Numbered from the stretch's first letter, positions 1 through 9,675 are shown. The stretch is DNA of 64,000 nucleotides from Acinetobacter seifertii (GCF_000368065.1 NZ_KB851199.1:221083-285082), one strand, 5' to 3'. The notes: generated by a model from the letters alone, not told the origin. Numbers and translations: made by a program.

Positions 1-331
1 ACTGACACATACGGTAAGCGCGCTTTAACTCTGCAACAAAGCCATCTTTGGCTAATTGCTGCAAAACAGAAACCTCAGGAGAAACCTGACCTTTTGCAGC
101 CATGAGTTCTTCAATCGATTTTAATGTCGGCTGTGAGTCATTTAAACGGTAGTAACGTACGAGTTCTTGCAGAAAAGCCAGCATTGCACCATGCAAGTGA
201 AAGACAGCTGTTTCACGATAAGCTTGTACCTGCTGTACATGATCAGTTTGCTCTGCTTGTTGACACGCTAAGCGCGCAAAATAGAGTTTTTGATTGGTAC
301 GATCGGCATGATAACGAGCAACACGTGACAT
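1..331 (-). CDS. conserved hypothetical protein, C-terminus cut by window edge
   Basis: Reading the minus strand from an ATG at 331 gives an open frame to the window edge. It starts MSRVARYHADRTNQKLYFAR and is rich in Gln, Ala and Leu, as expected for a helical protein. No signal peptide, membrane segment or catalytic motif is visible in the 110 residues present. It looks like a small cytoplasmic helical protein conserved in Acinetobacter, but I do not recognise a function. The opposite-strand frame at 124-333 is its shadow. The 3' end lies outside the window. Confidence 0.7.
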   Translation of the reverse strand, partial: MSRVARYHADRTNQKLYFARLACQQAEQTDHVQQVQAYRETAVFHLHGAMLAFLQELVRYYRLNDSQPTLKSIEELMAAKGQVSPEVSVLQQLAKDGFVAELKRAYRMCQ

Positions 332-451
332 AACTAAACTTTCCTGTTCTAAAGATTGCCATCAATATGACTATTCTTAGCTTAACGACTCCATTGATAA
401 AATCAACGTTATTTATGGAAAATCCAAAGCAAGTTGATAAATTTTTCGTTA

Positions 452-616
452 TTACTCATCACCATCATTGATTAAAAAATTCAGATTCTCAACAATTAAT
501 AGATCTTTAAGAGGCTACTCTGTAGGCACCCATGAACGGACTTCCAGTGTCTTTACACCTTGGGCTATACGGGTTCCATTGGGAGCAACCACAGAAAGAG
601 CTAAAAATTGTTGCAT
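452..616 (-). pseudogene. ASCH-domain protein remnant
   Basis: An ATG at 616, 7 nt past the stop of the RRM gene, opens a frame beginning MQQFLALSVVAPNGTRIAQG and continuing KTLEVRSW. This is the start of an ASCH (PUA-like) RNA-binding fold, with its typical ALS...P...I..G.KT.EVRSW pattern. A TAG at 515-517 ends it after 33 residues. The same frame then reads PLKDLLIVENLNFL, which still looks like ASCH strand sequence, before a TAA at 452-454. ASCH proteins are usually more than 100 residues, so most of the domain is missing. I read it as a decayed gene that was once co-transcribed with the RRM gene. The family assignment rests on the pattern alone. Confidence 0.6.
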
Positions 617-623
617 AAAAGCA

Positions 624-863
624 TTACTCTTCAGCGGCTTTAACGCGAATTCCGTAACCTTTTACTTTAAGTGTATTTAAGCCTTTAATGGCTTTGATTG
701 CTTCACGTGGATTCGGCATTTCGACAAAGCCAAAACCTTTTGATTTACCTGTCTCTTTATCGGTTACAACGACGCAAGACTCAACTTTACCATAAGCCTT
801 AAACAGCTCTAAAACTTCAGCTTCAGTCACTAAACGATCTAAATTACGAACTAATATTTTCAT
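624..863 (-). CDS. RNA recognition motif (RRM) protein
   Basis: A 79-residue single-RRM protein. The RNP2-like strand (KILVRNL) is at the N-terminus and the RNP1 octamer (KGFGFVEM) is near residues 43-50, with the usual beta-alpha-beta spacing. Bacterial proteins of this type are small cytoplasmic single-stranded RNA binders, often linked to cold or stress adaptation. The start at 863 (MKILVRNL) is chosen over the 12-residue-longer start at 899 because the RRM begins at once and a GGAAA lies before it. The ASCH remnant follows 7 nt downstream on the same strand. Function is inferred from the fold only. Confidence 0.85.
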   Translation of the reverse strand: MKILVRNLDRLVTEAEVLELFKAYGKVESCVVVTDKETGKSKGFGFVEMPNPREAIKAIKGLNTLKVKGYGIRVKAAEE

Positions 864-936
864 TTTCCAACCTTCATTGGCCTTCAAAATAAAGGCCAAT
901 ATACATTTGAGTATTCACAGTGTCTTATACAGTAGT

Positions 937-2916
937 TTAGTCGAGATCGATACCAAAACCTAAGTTTACTGTTCGTGAAGTGTTCCATTGTTTTTTGGCA
1001 AATGGCTGTGGAACTTGACGATGAATTTTTGCCTGAACTAAATGCGCGGGTAGATCATTTAGGAAATAACTTTCGATTTTACGACCTTGTTCATCATACG
1101 TGTCTTGTGACCATGTATTCAGGTTTTGCTTCGTCAAAATCAATTCATTTTCCGCACGTGTTAATGCAACGTATAACACACGGCGTTCTTCTTCGACATC
1201 ATCAAAATCCCCCTGTGCGCGTGCATATGGAAACTGATTTGGCGAAACATGCGGTACATAACATACCTTTTGCTCTGCACCTTTAGCCGAATGAATTGTA
1301 ATTAAAGTCACTAAATCATCATCACCCGCTTTTTCAATTTCAGAAACTGAAATCGGCTCAAGCACATATTCTTCAAGAAATTCACCCAGCGATGCATGCT
1401 TACGCGCAAGTTGTTTAACCAAATCAAAATCTTTAGCGCGACGTGACCAGTCTTTCGTTTTATAGTTTTGCTCTAACTGTTCACTTAGGGCATCGAGTGC
1501 CAAACCAATACTTGCTTCAACATGCTGCTGTAACACATCAAGCTGTTTCAAAATTAAAATAGCCTGTAAAGGGACTTTTCCATGACACTCCAAACGCTGA
1601 CAACGCTCTTCAACCTCACTAATGCCCATTAACTCTTGTGCTAACTTACTGGCACCAACATCACCAATACCATCCCATAAGGTTAAAAAGCGCATCCAAG
1701 CCAAGTCATCCTGCGGGTTACTCACAATACGCAATAGACTGAGTACATCCTTTACATGTGCGGATTCCAGTAACTTTACGCCACCAATAAAACGATAAGG
1801 AATTTCAGCAGCAATAAATGCCCCTTCCAAATAGCGAGCACTGTAGCCAGAACGAACTAAGACCATATGGTCGTACCAATTTGCGCCCTGCTGATGTCGC
1901 TCTATTAAGTCTTGTGCGATCCAATTAGCTTCTTCAAATTCATTACCAAATAAGTGGAGCTGTGGCTTTTGCCCTTTGCCACGATATGCCTGTAGCTGTT
2001 TTTCATAATCGATTGGGCTATGAGCTAATAACCAGTTTGATAAATCCAATATTTCTTGAGTTGAGCGGTAATTTAAATCTAAGGTATGAATAACGGCATC
2101 AGGAATCCGTTCTTTAAAAGAATGAATGTTTTCAAAGTCGGCACCGCGGAAACCATAAATTGACTGAGCATCATCACCCACACAAAACAATTTCACCTTA
2201 CCAATGAGTGGCTGCAAAAGTGCCCACTGTAAAGGGTTGGTATCTTGCATTTCATCGACCAGCAAAGCTTGGCAAAAACCTGCAACCCAATCTGTGAGTG
2301 CTTCCGAGTTTTGCAAATGAACAGCGACAATCGACAAAATATCGTCATAGTCTAAAAAGTTCCGCTCTCTTTTACGTTGCTCATAGGTTTTCATTAGCTC
2401 CGCAATTTGTGCCTTGTACTCATATACTTCAGGTAATTGCTTGAGTAATGCCTCTGAAAGCTTAGATTGCGTATTACGGGCATAAGAATATAAATCACAC
2501 AGCTCTGCTGCTTTAGGTAAAACGTTATCTTTGTCTTTACCTCTCAATAAGCGAAACATGAGTAACTGATCATCACGATCAATAATACTAAATTGGGTTA
2601 AACCAAATGCTTGTGGATTACGACGCAGCAAGTACATGCAAAAGGTATGAAAGGTTGATGCACGAAGACCCTTGGCTTGTGCCCCAACATGCTGTTCAAC
2701 CCTTGCAACAATTTCACTCGCGGCACGGCGCGTGAACGTTAAAATCTGGATTTGATTTGCAGGTAATCCCTGATCAATTAAATAAGCTGCGCGAGCAACA
2801 ATCGTTTTAGTCTTGCCACAGCCTGCTCCAGCCAAAACCAGACAGTTTTGAGCCGTAGTCGTTGCTGCCTTTTTTTGCTGAGCATTTAATTCATTAATTA
2901 ACTTTGCAAGACTCAT
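937..2916 (-). CDS. UvrD/Rep-family ATP-dependent DNA helicase
   Basis: A 659-residue superfamily 1A 3'-5' helicase. Visible motifs are the Walker A GAGCGKT (about residue 30), motif Ia LTFTRRAA, the DExx box VDEMQDTNP, motif III VGDDAQSIYGFRGA, motif IV NYRST, motif V TIHSAKGAE and motif VI VLYVALTRA. These enzymes unwind DNA in repair or replication restart. The length fits Rep/UvrD, but the C-terminus is unusual and I do not commit to either name. The start at 2916 (MSLAKLINELN) is preferred: the longer frame would begin at 3003, inside the terminator hairpin of the upstream gene, and its extra residues do not resemble a helicase. Confidence 0.9.
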   Translation of the reverse strand: MSLAKLINELNAQQKKAATTTAQNCLVLAGAGCGKTKTIVARAAYLIDQGLPANQIQILTFTRRAASEIVARVEQHVGAQAKGLRASTFHTFCMYLLRRNPQAFGLTQFSIIDRDDQLLMFRLLRGKDKDNVLPKAAELCDLYSYARNTQSKLSEALLKQLPEVYEYKAQIAELMKTYEQRKRERNFLDYDDILSIVAVHLQNSEALTDWVAGFCQALLVDEMQDTNPLQWALLQPLIGKVKLFCVGDDAQSIYGFRGADFENIHSFKERIPDAVIHTLDLNYRSTQEILDLSNWLLAHSPIDYEKQLQAYRGKGQKPQLHLFGNEFEEANWIAQDLIERHQQGANWYDHMVLVRSGYSARYLEGAFIAAEIPYRFIGGVKLLESAHVKDVLSLLRIVSNPQDDLAWMRFLTLWDGIGDVGASKLAQELMGISEVEERCQRLECHGKVPLQAILILKQLDVLQQHVEASIGLALDALSEQLEQNYKTKDWSRRAKDFDLVKQLARKHASLGEFLEEYVLEPISVSEIEKAGDDDLVTLITIHSAKGAEQKVCYVPHVSPNQFPYARAQGDFDDVEEERRVLYVALTRAENELILTKQNLNTWSQDTYDEQGRKIESYFLNDLPAHLVQAKIHRQVPQPFAKKQWNTSRTVNLGFGIDLD

Positions 2917-2993
2917 AACACACATCGCCAAAACACCAAGGCCTAGTTTAACAGACCCATGCCACGAGATGGACCTTAGCTCACTAAAAACAG

Positions 2994-3018
2994 AAAAGGA
3001 CACCCAAAGTGTCCTTTT
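2994..3018 (-). terminator. terminator after HdeD-like gene
   Basis: A perfect 10-bp stem (AAAAGGACAC / GTGTCCTTTT) with a 5-nt loop lies 15 nt past the stop of the gene at 3033-3608 and before the helicase start. Confidence 0.75.
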
Positions 3019-3032
3019 ATGCGATATTTAGT

Positions 3033-3608
3033 TTAAGAAAGTGTTTTTGAGCTAGAAGGTAAATGCTTAATTGCAGAAGCAAGTCCTAAGAAGTTAATGC
3101 CCTGAAATAAAATATCTACTGCCAAAAACATTCCCAATACCCAAAACGGTGAGTCCTTAGAAACTAAAATTAAAATACCTGTAGCTAGGGTTAATAAACC
3201 TGAAAATAATGTCCATCCCCACCCAGCAATTGGTCTTAATAAAAATGCGTTTATGGTGCGGATGACCCCAGCAATAATCAGTGCAATCGATAACAGACTA
3301 GTTAAAACTACAGCTGTAGTCACAGGTGTAGAAAATGCGTAATAGCCAGCCATTAAATACAGCACCCCAAAAAGTGCCCATAGCCATCGGCTACCACCCT
3401 TAAATACACTTAAGGCAGCAATCAAATGTAGAACACCGCCTATCATCATCAAAATACCAAATAGGAAAACAACCGAAAATGTTGCAAATGGTAGTGAACT
3501 AAATAAGACTAAACCGAAAATAATGAGCACAAAGCCTAATATTAGATACCATTTACGATCAGCATGTAGCTGATTACGAACTAAATCATTACCTACAGTT
3601 TTCATCAT
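3033..3608 (-). CDS. HdeD-like (DUF308) membrane protein
   Basis: A 191-residue integral membrane protein with about six hydrophobic helices in three short hairpins and repeated G-x-x-x-L packing. This is the layout of the HdeD/DUF308 family, which in E. coli is linked to acid resistance. After a polar N-terminus (MMKTVGNDLVRNQLHADRKW) the first helix begins near residue 22. The start at 3608 has GAG five bases upstream on the coding strand. It has its own terminator, and the preceding gene on the same strand lies 134 bp upstream behind an inverted pair of DnaA boxes. A role in acid stress here is inferred from the family. Confidence 0.8.
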   Translation of the reverse strand: MMKTVGNDLVRNQLHADRKWYLILGFVLIIFGLVLFSSLPFATFSVVFLFGILMMIGGVLHLIAALSVFKGGSRWLWALFGVLYLMAGYYAFSTPVTTAVVLTSLLSIALIIAGVIRTINAFLLRPIAGWGWTLFSGLLTLATGILILVSKDSPFWVLGMFLAVDILFQGINFLGLASAIKHLPSSSKTLS

Positions 3609-3713
3609 GGCTACTCTTATTATCAGGTATTAGGAAGTTTATATATTGTCATTATAGTGATTTACTTCACATTTATTGTCTGTATAAGATCTGCATCGTT
3701 TATTAACAATTGA

Positions 3714-3739
3714 TGTGGATAAAACAGTATTTATCCACA
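3714..3739. repeat. inverted pair of perfect DnaA boxes
   Basis: TGTGGATAAA, six bases, then TTTATCCACA form a perfect 10-bp inverted repeat. Each arm contains the strict DnaA box TTATCCACA. No replication gene is nearby. There is no T-run on either side, so a terminator explanation is weaker. It could be a DnaA-titration or DnaA-responsive site. Confidence 0.65.
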
Positions 3740-3742
3740 ATT

Positions 3743-4501
3743 TTATTTCAACCAACCAATTTCTTGAGCTGTCGGTAAACCTATTACAGTTTCTTGTAAA
3801 TCTCTTGGCATTTTATTGGTCTGCTCAGACAATGGAGTTTTACCCCCCATGATTTCTGCTTGCTTTTGTGGGTAAAGAGGTACTTTTTCGGGTTGTGCAT
3901 AACCCAATGGATAAATCGGCTGGCCTGTTTTTAAATCATATTTATCTTTTGCGCCAAAGCCATGCAATAGCTCATGAACAAGAACGACCTGATTTTCTGA
4001 TGCCTGCTCACGTGCAGCAAACAAATTGACGCTACCAATACGACCTTTTTCTAAAGCAGTCGAGTGCACTAAAACCTTTTGATAAGTTGGATCATAATAA
4101 TTTAAATAAAGTTTAAGTGACGCTCCGCTATCTTCAGGCTGTTTTTGTCGCCATGCATAAAAACGAAACTTCAAGCTCCACCAGATTACATTCAGGATAT
4201 TGGCATTTTGCGGAACCACAGGTGGCCGATGCTGTAGTGGTTGCGCTAAACGGATTTCAAAGTTGCTGGACTGTCCACGATAATGCTGTGACCATTCACT
4301 TAAATAGCTTTTGAGCGTTTGGAAATCAGCGTCTTGTAACTGATGAATATAAGCTTGCGTGGTTTGTAAACCATCTGCATTTACTGGGTGTAATACCACA
4401 ACAATAGGCTGATTCCAATCTTGATTCTGATCTCGCCATGCCTGAACCGCAACGATTAATAAAATAATCAATAGGCACAAAATCCGAATGTTTTTCCACA
4501 T
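3743..4501 (-). CDS. membrane-anchored metzincin-like metallopeptidase
   Basis: A 252-residue protein. Residues 5-22 are one hydrophobic helix (signal anchor), so the rest is probably periplasmic. Near residue 177 is HELLHGFGAKD, which matches HExxHxxGxxD, the zinc-binding signature of metzincins that use Asp as third ligand. About 40 residues later EIMGG could be the Met-turn. No substrate is apparent. The start at 4501 has GGGGAAAAAG before it. The topA terminator lies upstream, so it has its own promoter. The product is recognised only at motif level, and it may be annotated as hypothetical. Confidence 0.7.
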   Translation of the reverse strand: MWKNIRILCLLIILLIVAVQAWRDQNQDWNQPIVVVLHPVNADGLQTTQAYIHQLQDADFQTLKSYLSEWSQHYRGQSSNFEIRLAQPLQHRPPVVPQNANILNVIWWSLKFRFYAWRQKQPEDSGASLKLYLNYYDPTYQKVLVHSTALEKGRIGSVNLFAAREQASENQVVLVHELLHGFGAKDKYDLKTGQPIYPLGYAQPEKVPLYPQKQAEIMGGKTPLSEQTNKMPRDLQETVIGLPTAQEIGWLK

Positions 4502-4548
4502 TCTTTTTCCCCATAAAAATTAAATTTCTCTTTTATTGTTGTTGATAT

Positions 4549-4577
4549 AAAAAATGCTAGCTGAGCTAGCATTTTTT
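4549..4577 (-). terminator. topA terminator
   Basis: The stem ATGCTAGCT / AGCTAGCAT is flanked by A-runs and T-runs, so it can act on both strands. It lies 12 nt past the topA stop. Confidence 0.85.
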
Positions 4578-4588
4578 AACTGTCTTAT

Positions 4589-7225
4589 TTAGCCTTCAAT
4601 CCATTTACCGTCTTGGAAAATCAGGCTCCATTTGGTTTGTTTACCTTCTGGTGTTTCAGATCCCACATATTGTGATTGGTTCTTACGACTAAACTTCACA
4701 ATAGTCGGATTACCTTCAGGGTCTACATCTGGAGCTTGTAAAATAAACTGGTATTTTGGATCAAGTTGGTCAGCAACACTACGAAGCTCAGCAACTTTTG
4801 GTGCACGTGTTTCACGAATTTTCGGGAACTTACTTGCAGCCAAGAATAGACCAGCAGCACCATCACGTAACACGAAATAGTCATCATGCTTCGTTGAGCG
4901 CAAATGTTCCATCTTGATCGGTTCTACACGCGGAGGTGCAGGTTGACCACTCTTCAAGACTTTACGGGTATTGTCACAACTGGTACAAGCGAAATACGGG
5001 CCAAAGCGACCAGTTTTAAGTTGCATTTCGCCGTCACATTTATCACATGGAATAGTTGGGCCATCATAACCCTTAATCTTGAACTCGCCTTCTTCAAGCT
5101 CATAACCATCACAATCTGGATTGTTACCACAGACATGAAGCTTGCGACCACCATCAATCACATAGCTATCCATTGCTGTACCGCATTTTGGACAGCGATG
5201 CTTTGACATCAAGTCAGCCGTTTCAGCTCCATCATCATCAGATAACGCAGCTAAAGACTCAACTGGTGTTAAGTTTAAAGTCCCTTTACAGCGTTCTTTA
5301 GGCGGCAAATTGTAGCCAGAACAGCCTAAAAATACGCCTGTTGTACCTGTACGAATCTGCATTGGTCGTGAACATTCAGGACAATGTACTGCTGGTACTT
5401 CAACTGGCTGGTTACGGCGCATGCCTTGCTCGCCTTGAGCATTGGTCAAACGCTTTTTAAAATCACCATAGAAAGTATCGAGTAACTCTTTCCAGTTACG
5501 CTCACCTGTAGCAACTTTGTCGAGCTGTCCTTCAAGGTCTGCTGTAAACGCATAGTTCATCAGGTTATTAAAACTTTCATCAAGACGATCTGTCACGATC
5601 TCGCCCATCTTCTCTGCAAAAAGACGACGATTTTCTAATTTGACATAACCACGTTCTTGAATGGTAGAAATAATCGCTGCATAAGTCGATGGACGACCAA
5701 TACTACGTTTTTCAAGTTCTTTTACTAAAGATGCCTCAGTAAAACGTGCAGGCGGCTTAGTAAAGTGCTGACTTGGGTCTAACTTCTCTAATTTTAAGAT
5801 TTCACCGACTTTAATAGCTGGCAAAATAATATCGTCATCAGACTTGTTGGCACCACGAACTCGCGTAAAACCATCAAATACAAGCGTACGACCTTTTGCT
5901 TTTAACTCAACATTGCCTGCCTCAACCGTTAAAGTTGAAGACAAATATTCTGCTGGTGTCATTTGACAAGCAACAAACTGACGCCAAATCAAGTCATATA
6001 AGCGCTGAGCATCACGCTCTACACCCGCAAGTTGATCACCTGTAAGTGAAACATTTGAAGGGCGAATTGCTTCGTGGGCTTCTTGAGCACCCGCTTTGTT
6101 ACCATAGCGGTTTGGCTTTGCTGGTAAGTATTTTTCACCAAACTGGCTTTCAATATGAGCACGTACCATATTTACAGCGTCATCACTCAAAAACGTAGAG
6201 TCCGTACGCATATAAGTAATAAAACCAGCTTCATACAAACGCTGCGCAAGCATCATGGTTTTCTTTACAGAGAAACCTAAGCGTGTACTTGCAGCTTGTT
6301 GTAAAGTCGAAGTGATGTATGGTGCACTTGGATTGACCTTAGTCGGCTTATCTTCACGCTGTGCAACTTTATATTCAGCGCCTTTTAAAACTTCTAATAA
6401 AGCATCAGTTTCAGCTTTATTTTTCAGTTTAAGCGTTTTACCTGCTTGTCTAACTGCTTCAAGACGGATGTCATCTTTTTTGGCTTGGGTATCTGCAAAA
6501 ACTTGCCAATATTCTTCTGGAATAAAAGCACGAATTTCACGTTCACGTTCCACAACAAGCTTTACAGCAACTGACTGTACGCGACCTGCCGATAAACCAC
6601 GGGCAATCTTTTCCCAAAGTAATGGCGAAACCATGAAACCCACTACGCGGTCTAAGAAACGACGTGCTTGCTGTGCATTCACACGGTTTAAGTCTAGGCG
6701 CGTTGGTTGTTTAAATGCTTCTTGAATGGCATTTTTAGTAATTTCGTTAAATACCACACGGTGATAACGACTATCGTCACCACCAATCACTTCGCGTAGG
6801 TGCCAAGCGATTGCTTCCCCTTCTCTATCCAAGTCCGTTGCAAGGTAGATTGCATCTGCATCTTTAGCAAGTTTCTTGAGTTCAGCAACAACATTTTCTT
6901 TGCCAGGTAGAACCTCGTAGTGTGCTTTCCAGTCATGTTCCGGATCGACACCCATACGATTAATCAGCGCAGATTGGGCTTTTTGTTCTTTTTCAGCTTC
7001 AGTGAGTTTTGTCCGGGCAGCCGGCTTTTTCTCTGTTGATTTGCTGCCGCCTGTTGGCAAGTCACGTACGTGACCCACAGAAGACTTAACAATGTACTGC
7101 GAACCTAAATATTTGTTGATGGTTTTCGCTTTGGCAGGCGACTCCACAATCACTAAGGCACGTTTATGTGCAGCAGAGGCAGTAGATGCTGTGCTTTGAG
7201 ATGCAGAGCGCGAGGTATTCGCCAT
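4589..7225 (-). CDS. topA: DNA topoisomerase I
   Basis: An 878-residue type IA topoisomerase that relaxes negative supercoils. The Toprim domain opens with [14 protein letters not shown] and contains [13 protein letters not shown] (acidic metal-binding residues). The active-site tyrosine lies in [10 protein letters not shown] (about residue 340). The C-terminus carries three CxxC zinc-ribbon repeats ([24 protein letters not shown]) and a further basic DNA-binding tail. The first 20 residues, rich in Ser, Thr and Ala, precede the Toprim domain. Length and order match the E. coli enzyme. A small membrane-anchored protein lies 35 bp upstream on the same strand and may be co-transcribed. Confidence 0.97.
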   Translation of the reverse strand: MANTSRSASQSTASTASAAHKRALVIVESPAKAKTINKYLGSQYIVKSSVGHVRDLPTGGSKSTEKKPAARTKLTEAEKEQKAQSALINRMGVDPEHDWKAHYEVLPGKENVVAELKKLAKDADAIYLATDLDREGEAIAWHLREVIGGDDSRYHRVVFNEITKNAIQEAFKQPTRLDLNRVNAQQARRFLDRVVGFMVSPLLWEKIARGLSAGRVQSVAVKLVVEREREIRAFIPEEYWQVFADTQAKKDDIRLEAVRQAGKTLKLKNKAETDALLEVLKGAEYKVAQREDKPTKVNPSAPYITSTLQQAASTRLGFSVKKTMMLAQRLYEAGFITYMRTDSTFLSDDAVNMVRAHIESQFGEKYLPAKPNRYGNKAGAQEAHEAIRPSNVSLTGDQLAGVERDAQRLYDLIWRQFVACQMTPAEYLSSTLTVEAGNVELKAKGRTLVFDGFTRVRGANKSDDDIILPAIKVGEILKLEKLDPSQHFTKPPARFTEASLVKELEKRSIGRPSTYAAIISTIQERGYVKLENRRLFAEKMGEIVTDRLDESFNNLMNYAFTADLEGQLDKVATGERNWKELLDTFYGDFKKRLTNAQGEQGMRRNQPVEVPAVHCPECSRPMQIRTGTTGVFLGCSGYNLPPKERCKGTLNLTPVESLAALSDDDGAETADLMSKHRCPKCGTAMDSYVIDGGRKLHVCGNNPDCDGYELEEGEFKIKGYDGPTIPCDKCDGEMQLKTGRFGPYFACTSCDNTRKVLKSGQPAPPRVEPIKMEHLRSTKHDDYFVLRDGAAGLFLAASKFPKIRETRAPKVAELRSVADQLDPKYQFILQAPDVDPEGNPTIVKFSRKNQSQYVGSETPEGKQTKWSLIFQDGKWIEG

Positions 7226-7260
7226 ATAAAATGTTATTCCTATACCAATAAATTTAAAAA

Positions 7261-7710
7261 TCAGGCTTCAGCCAAGGCCAACAGATAAGCCTTCATCTCA
7301 TCTAATTGCGTGGCTTTTAGGTCCGATTCCTCATCCCAATAAAGGCCTACACAGTTTGCCTGCATATCAATAGCATAAATCCCTTTTAATGCAATGGGAG
7401 AATCATTAAATTTCTCATCGCCCTGCACTACTTTTAATTTTCCGTCTATAACACGAGCACGCATGAGCGTTAAACGAGCATCGGGGATTAATACACTATA
7501 ATAAGCAACCATGCTGGCACGCTTTTCAGTTGCCATCGGGACATGTGTCCATTCAGGTGCGGCAATTATGCGTGGATGTAGTCCCATTTTACGGGCTTTG
7601 TCTCGCATAATACCGAGTGCCTTTTCACGCGGACTCACTCTTAAACCAAAAATGGAGCCTAGCACGAAAAGAACAATGATAACGGTAACCCAAATTCCCA
7701 TATTGTCCAT
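7261..7710 (-). CDS. membrane-anchored hypothetical protein
   Basis: A 149-residue protein with one N-terminal hydrophobic helix (about residues 5-23, [18 protein letters not shown]), then a basic juxtamembrane stretch ([20 protein letters not shown]) and a soluble alpha/beta domain. No catalytic motif is visible. The orientation suggests the soluble part is cytoplasmic. It sits 35 bp upstream of topA on the same strand and may share its transcript. I do not recognise a family function. Confidence 0.75.
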   Translation of the reverse strand: MDNMGIWVTVIIVLFVLGSIFGLRVSPREKALGIMRDKARKMGLHPRIIAAPEWTHVPMATEKRASMVAYYSVLIPDARLTLMRARVIDGKLKVVQGDEKFNDSPIALKGIYAIDMQANCVGLYWDEESDLKATQLDEMKAYLLALAEA

Positions 7711-7857
7711 AGCAAAACCTATTAATCTCTTTTATTAGAGTTGCATAAGCTGACCAGAAAACGCAAGTTACATCATAAAAATAATGTCCCATTAACCTGT
7801 GAGGTTAAAAACTACAACATTTTCTCGTAGATATTCTTAGCAATCTAGGCACAATAT

Positions 7858-8235
7858 TTAGGCAGACTTTTCAGTTTCAAGAGTGGATAACTTACCGAAC
7901 CGATCTAGATGGGCATCTCCCCATGTTTTTAAAGCAAGTAAAATCTGCTCAAGACCTTGTCCTAAATCTGTCAGGCTATATTCAACTTTAGGAGGAACTT
8001 GAGGATAAACCTCGCGATGAATAATGCCATCTTGTTCTAACTCACGAAGCTGATTGGTGAGCATTCTTTGCGTAATGCTTGGAACTCGTTTACGAATTTC
8101 ATTGAATCGCAAGGTTCCTTCATTTAGTAAATGCCAAAGAATGACACATTTCCATTTACCATCAATCAAACTGATTGCGGCTTCAACTGAACACCCCGGT
8201 GAGCAGTCAAAACTTGAATGTCGAGCTTTTGCCAT
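7858..8235 (-). CDS. HxlR-family transcriptional regulator
   Basis: A 125-residue winged-helix regulator. The family core DGKWKCVILWHL (about residues 26-37) leads into the HTH, and RVPSITQRMLTNQLRELEQDG is the recognition region. Two cysteines near the N-terminus (CSPGCSVE) include the position that senses electrophiles in HxlR/YodB/HypR relatives. It is divergent from a zinc-type alcohol dehydrogenase/quinone oxidoreductase gene, the usual target of such regulators. This suggests it represses that gene until quinone or aldehyde stress. Confidence 0.9.
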   Translation of the reverse strand: MAKARHSSFDCSPGCSVEAAISLIDGKWKCVILWHLLNEGTLRFNEIRKRVPSITQRMLTNQLRELEQDGIIHREVYPQVPPKVEYSLTDLGQGLEQILLALKTWGDAHLDRFGKLSTLETEKSA

Positions 8236-8334
8236 TTTACAGTATCCTTTTTGACACTATGAGCGTTATTTGTCTGTAGTCACTATTTTTAAGCTTACGT
8301 TATGATCAAACTCTCAACAAGAGGAATCACAATT

Positions 8335-9342
8335 ATGAAAGCTGTGGCATATCAAAAAGCAGGGCCTATTACATTGCCAGAGGTACTCGTAGATATTGAA
8401 CTCGACACTCCCGTTGCAGAAGGCCATGATCTGCTTGTTCGCGTACAGGCTATTTCAGTAAATCCAGTCGATACCAAAATACGTAAAAATGTAAGCGCCG
8501 AATCTGGTTGGAAAGTGCTTGGCTGGGACGCTGTAGGTGTGGTTGAAGCGACTGGAGATAAAGTCACTCAATTTAAAGTGGGTGATATTGTTTGGTATGC
8601 AGGCGCGTTAAATCGCCAAGGCAGTAATAGTGAGTTGCAATTGGTTGATGAACGTATTGTTGGTCATAAACCGAAAAATTTAGAAGTAACTGAAGCGGCT
8701 GCTCTTCCTTTAACTGCAATCACGGCTTGGGAAATGCTATTTGATCGTTTGCAAGTTCCAAAGACTGCACCAGAAAACACAACAATATTAGTGATTGGCG
8801 GGGCTGGTGGTGTAGGCTCTATTACCATTCAGCTTCTTAAACAGTTAACTAACCTTACGATTATTGCGACAGCTTCACGCCCTGAAACGAAAGAATGGGT
8901 AAAACAACTCGGTGCTGACTATGTATTAGATCATCGAGAGTCTTTAGCGCCACAAATCAAGCAATTAGGCTTAAATGCACCTTCATATGTGTTCTCGACC
9001 ACTCAAACAGATCAGCATTTAGCAGATATTGTAGAGTTGATTGCACCACAAGGGCACTTTGGACTCATTGATGACCCTGAACAGCTAGATATTAAACCGT
9101 TTAAATCGAAGTCTGTATCGGTGCATTGGGAATTTATGTTCACACGTTCAATGTTTCAAACTGAAGATATGCAAAAACAAAGTGAACTATTAAATGAAGT
9201 CAGCAAGCTAGTTGAGGAAGGGAAAATCAAAACAACTGTGACTGAAGTTTTAAGCCCTATTAATGCTGAAAATTTAAAACAGATTCATCAACAAATTGAG
9301 AGTGGTAAGACAAAAGGGAAAATTGTTTTACACGGTTTTTAA
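8335..9342 (+). CDS. zinc-binding alcohol dehydrogenase family protein (quinone oxidoreductase-like)
   Basis: A 335-residue MDR-superfamily reductase. The N-terminal GroES-like domain (MKAVAYQKAGPI, with WDAVGVVEATG) is followed by a Rossmann domain with VIGGAGGVGSITIQL at about residue 160. Catalytic zinc ligands of true alcohol dehydrogenases are not apparent, so a NADPH-dependent quinone or enone reductase is more likely. The start at 8335 follows AAGAGGA with good spacing. The 11-residue-longer frame from 8302 overlaps the promoter region. Divergence from the HxlR gene suggests induction by electrophiles. Confidence 0.88.
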   Translation: MKAVAYQKAGPITLPEVLVDIELDTPVAEGHDLLVRVQAISVNPVDTKIRKNVSAESGWKVLGWDAVGVVEATGDKVTQFKVGDIVWYAGALNRQGSNSELQLVDERIVGHKPKNLEVTEAAALPLTAITAWEMLFDRLQVPKTAPENTTILVIGGAGGVGSITIQLLKQLTNLTIIATASRPETKEWVKQLGADYVLDHRESLAPQIKQLGLNAPSYVFSTTQTDQHLADIVELIAPQGHFGLIDDPEQLDIKPFKSKSVSVHWEFMFTRSMFQTEDMQKQSELLNEVSKLVEEGKIKTTVTEVLSPINAENLKQIHQQIESGKTKGKIVLHGF

Positions 9343-9367
9343 CTAAAATTAAAAATATCCTCTAGTT

Positions 9368-9396
9368 AAAAAGGCAAGTATTGAACTTGCCTTTTT
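9368..9396 (+). terminator. terminator between oxidoreductase gene and slyX
   Basis: The perfect stem GGCAAGT / ACTTGCC with a 5-nt loop has A5 before it and T5 after it. It can serve both convergent genes. Confidence 0.85.
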
Positions 9397-9397
9397 A

Positions 9398-9643
9398 TTA
9401 ATAGTGAGGAGGTTTATTGGTTAATGGGTCAAAAGGCGCAATACCTTCTGATAAATCTGAAGATTCCACACGTAGGTAAAGTAATTGCATTTGTTTTTTC
9501 AAATCAGCTATTTCCTGAGTTTGAATAGCGAGTTGTTGATTTAATTGTTCAACTAAATCATCCAAAAATGTAATTCGCACTTGCAAATCTTCAATGGGTG
9601 CGGAAAATGACGCTTGATCATCATGATATGGTGGTTTAGTCAT
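9398..9643 (-). CDS. slyX: SlyX family protein
   Basis: An 81-residue protein whose middle (about residues 17-60) is a heptad-repeat coiled coil (LQVRITFLDDLVEQLNQQLA, then KQMQLLYLRV). It ends with a proline-rich PPHY, the hallmark C-terminus of SlyX. SlyX function is unknown. It is divergent from uup with a 32-bp gap, so the two share a promoter region. Confidence 0.85.
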   Translation of the reverse strand: MTKPPYHDDQASFSAPIEDLQVRITFLDDLVEQLNQQLAIQTQEIADLKKQMQLLYLRVESSDLSEGIAPFDPLTNKPPHY

Positions 9644-9675
9644 TTAAATCCTCATTTGAGATTCTGGAAAACATT

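Noticed and set aside
468..680. 70-residue plus-strand frame
   Set aside because: It lies opposite the ASCH remnant and the RRM gene, both supported by family patterns.
2917..3003. 29-residue N-terminal extension of the helicase
   Set aside because: It would start inside the terminator of the upstream gene and its residues do not resemble helicases. The start at 2916 is preferred.
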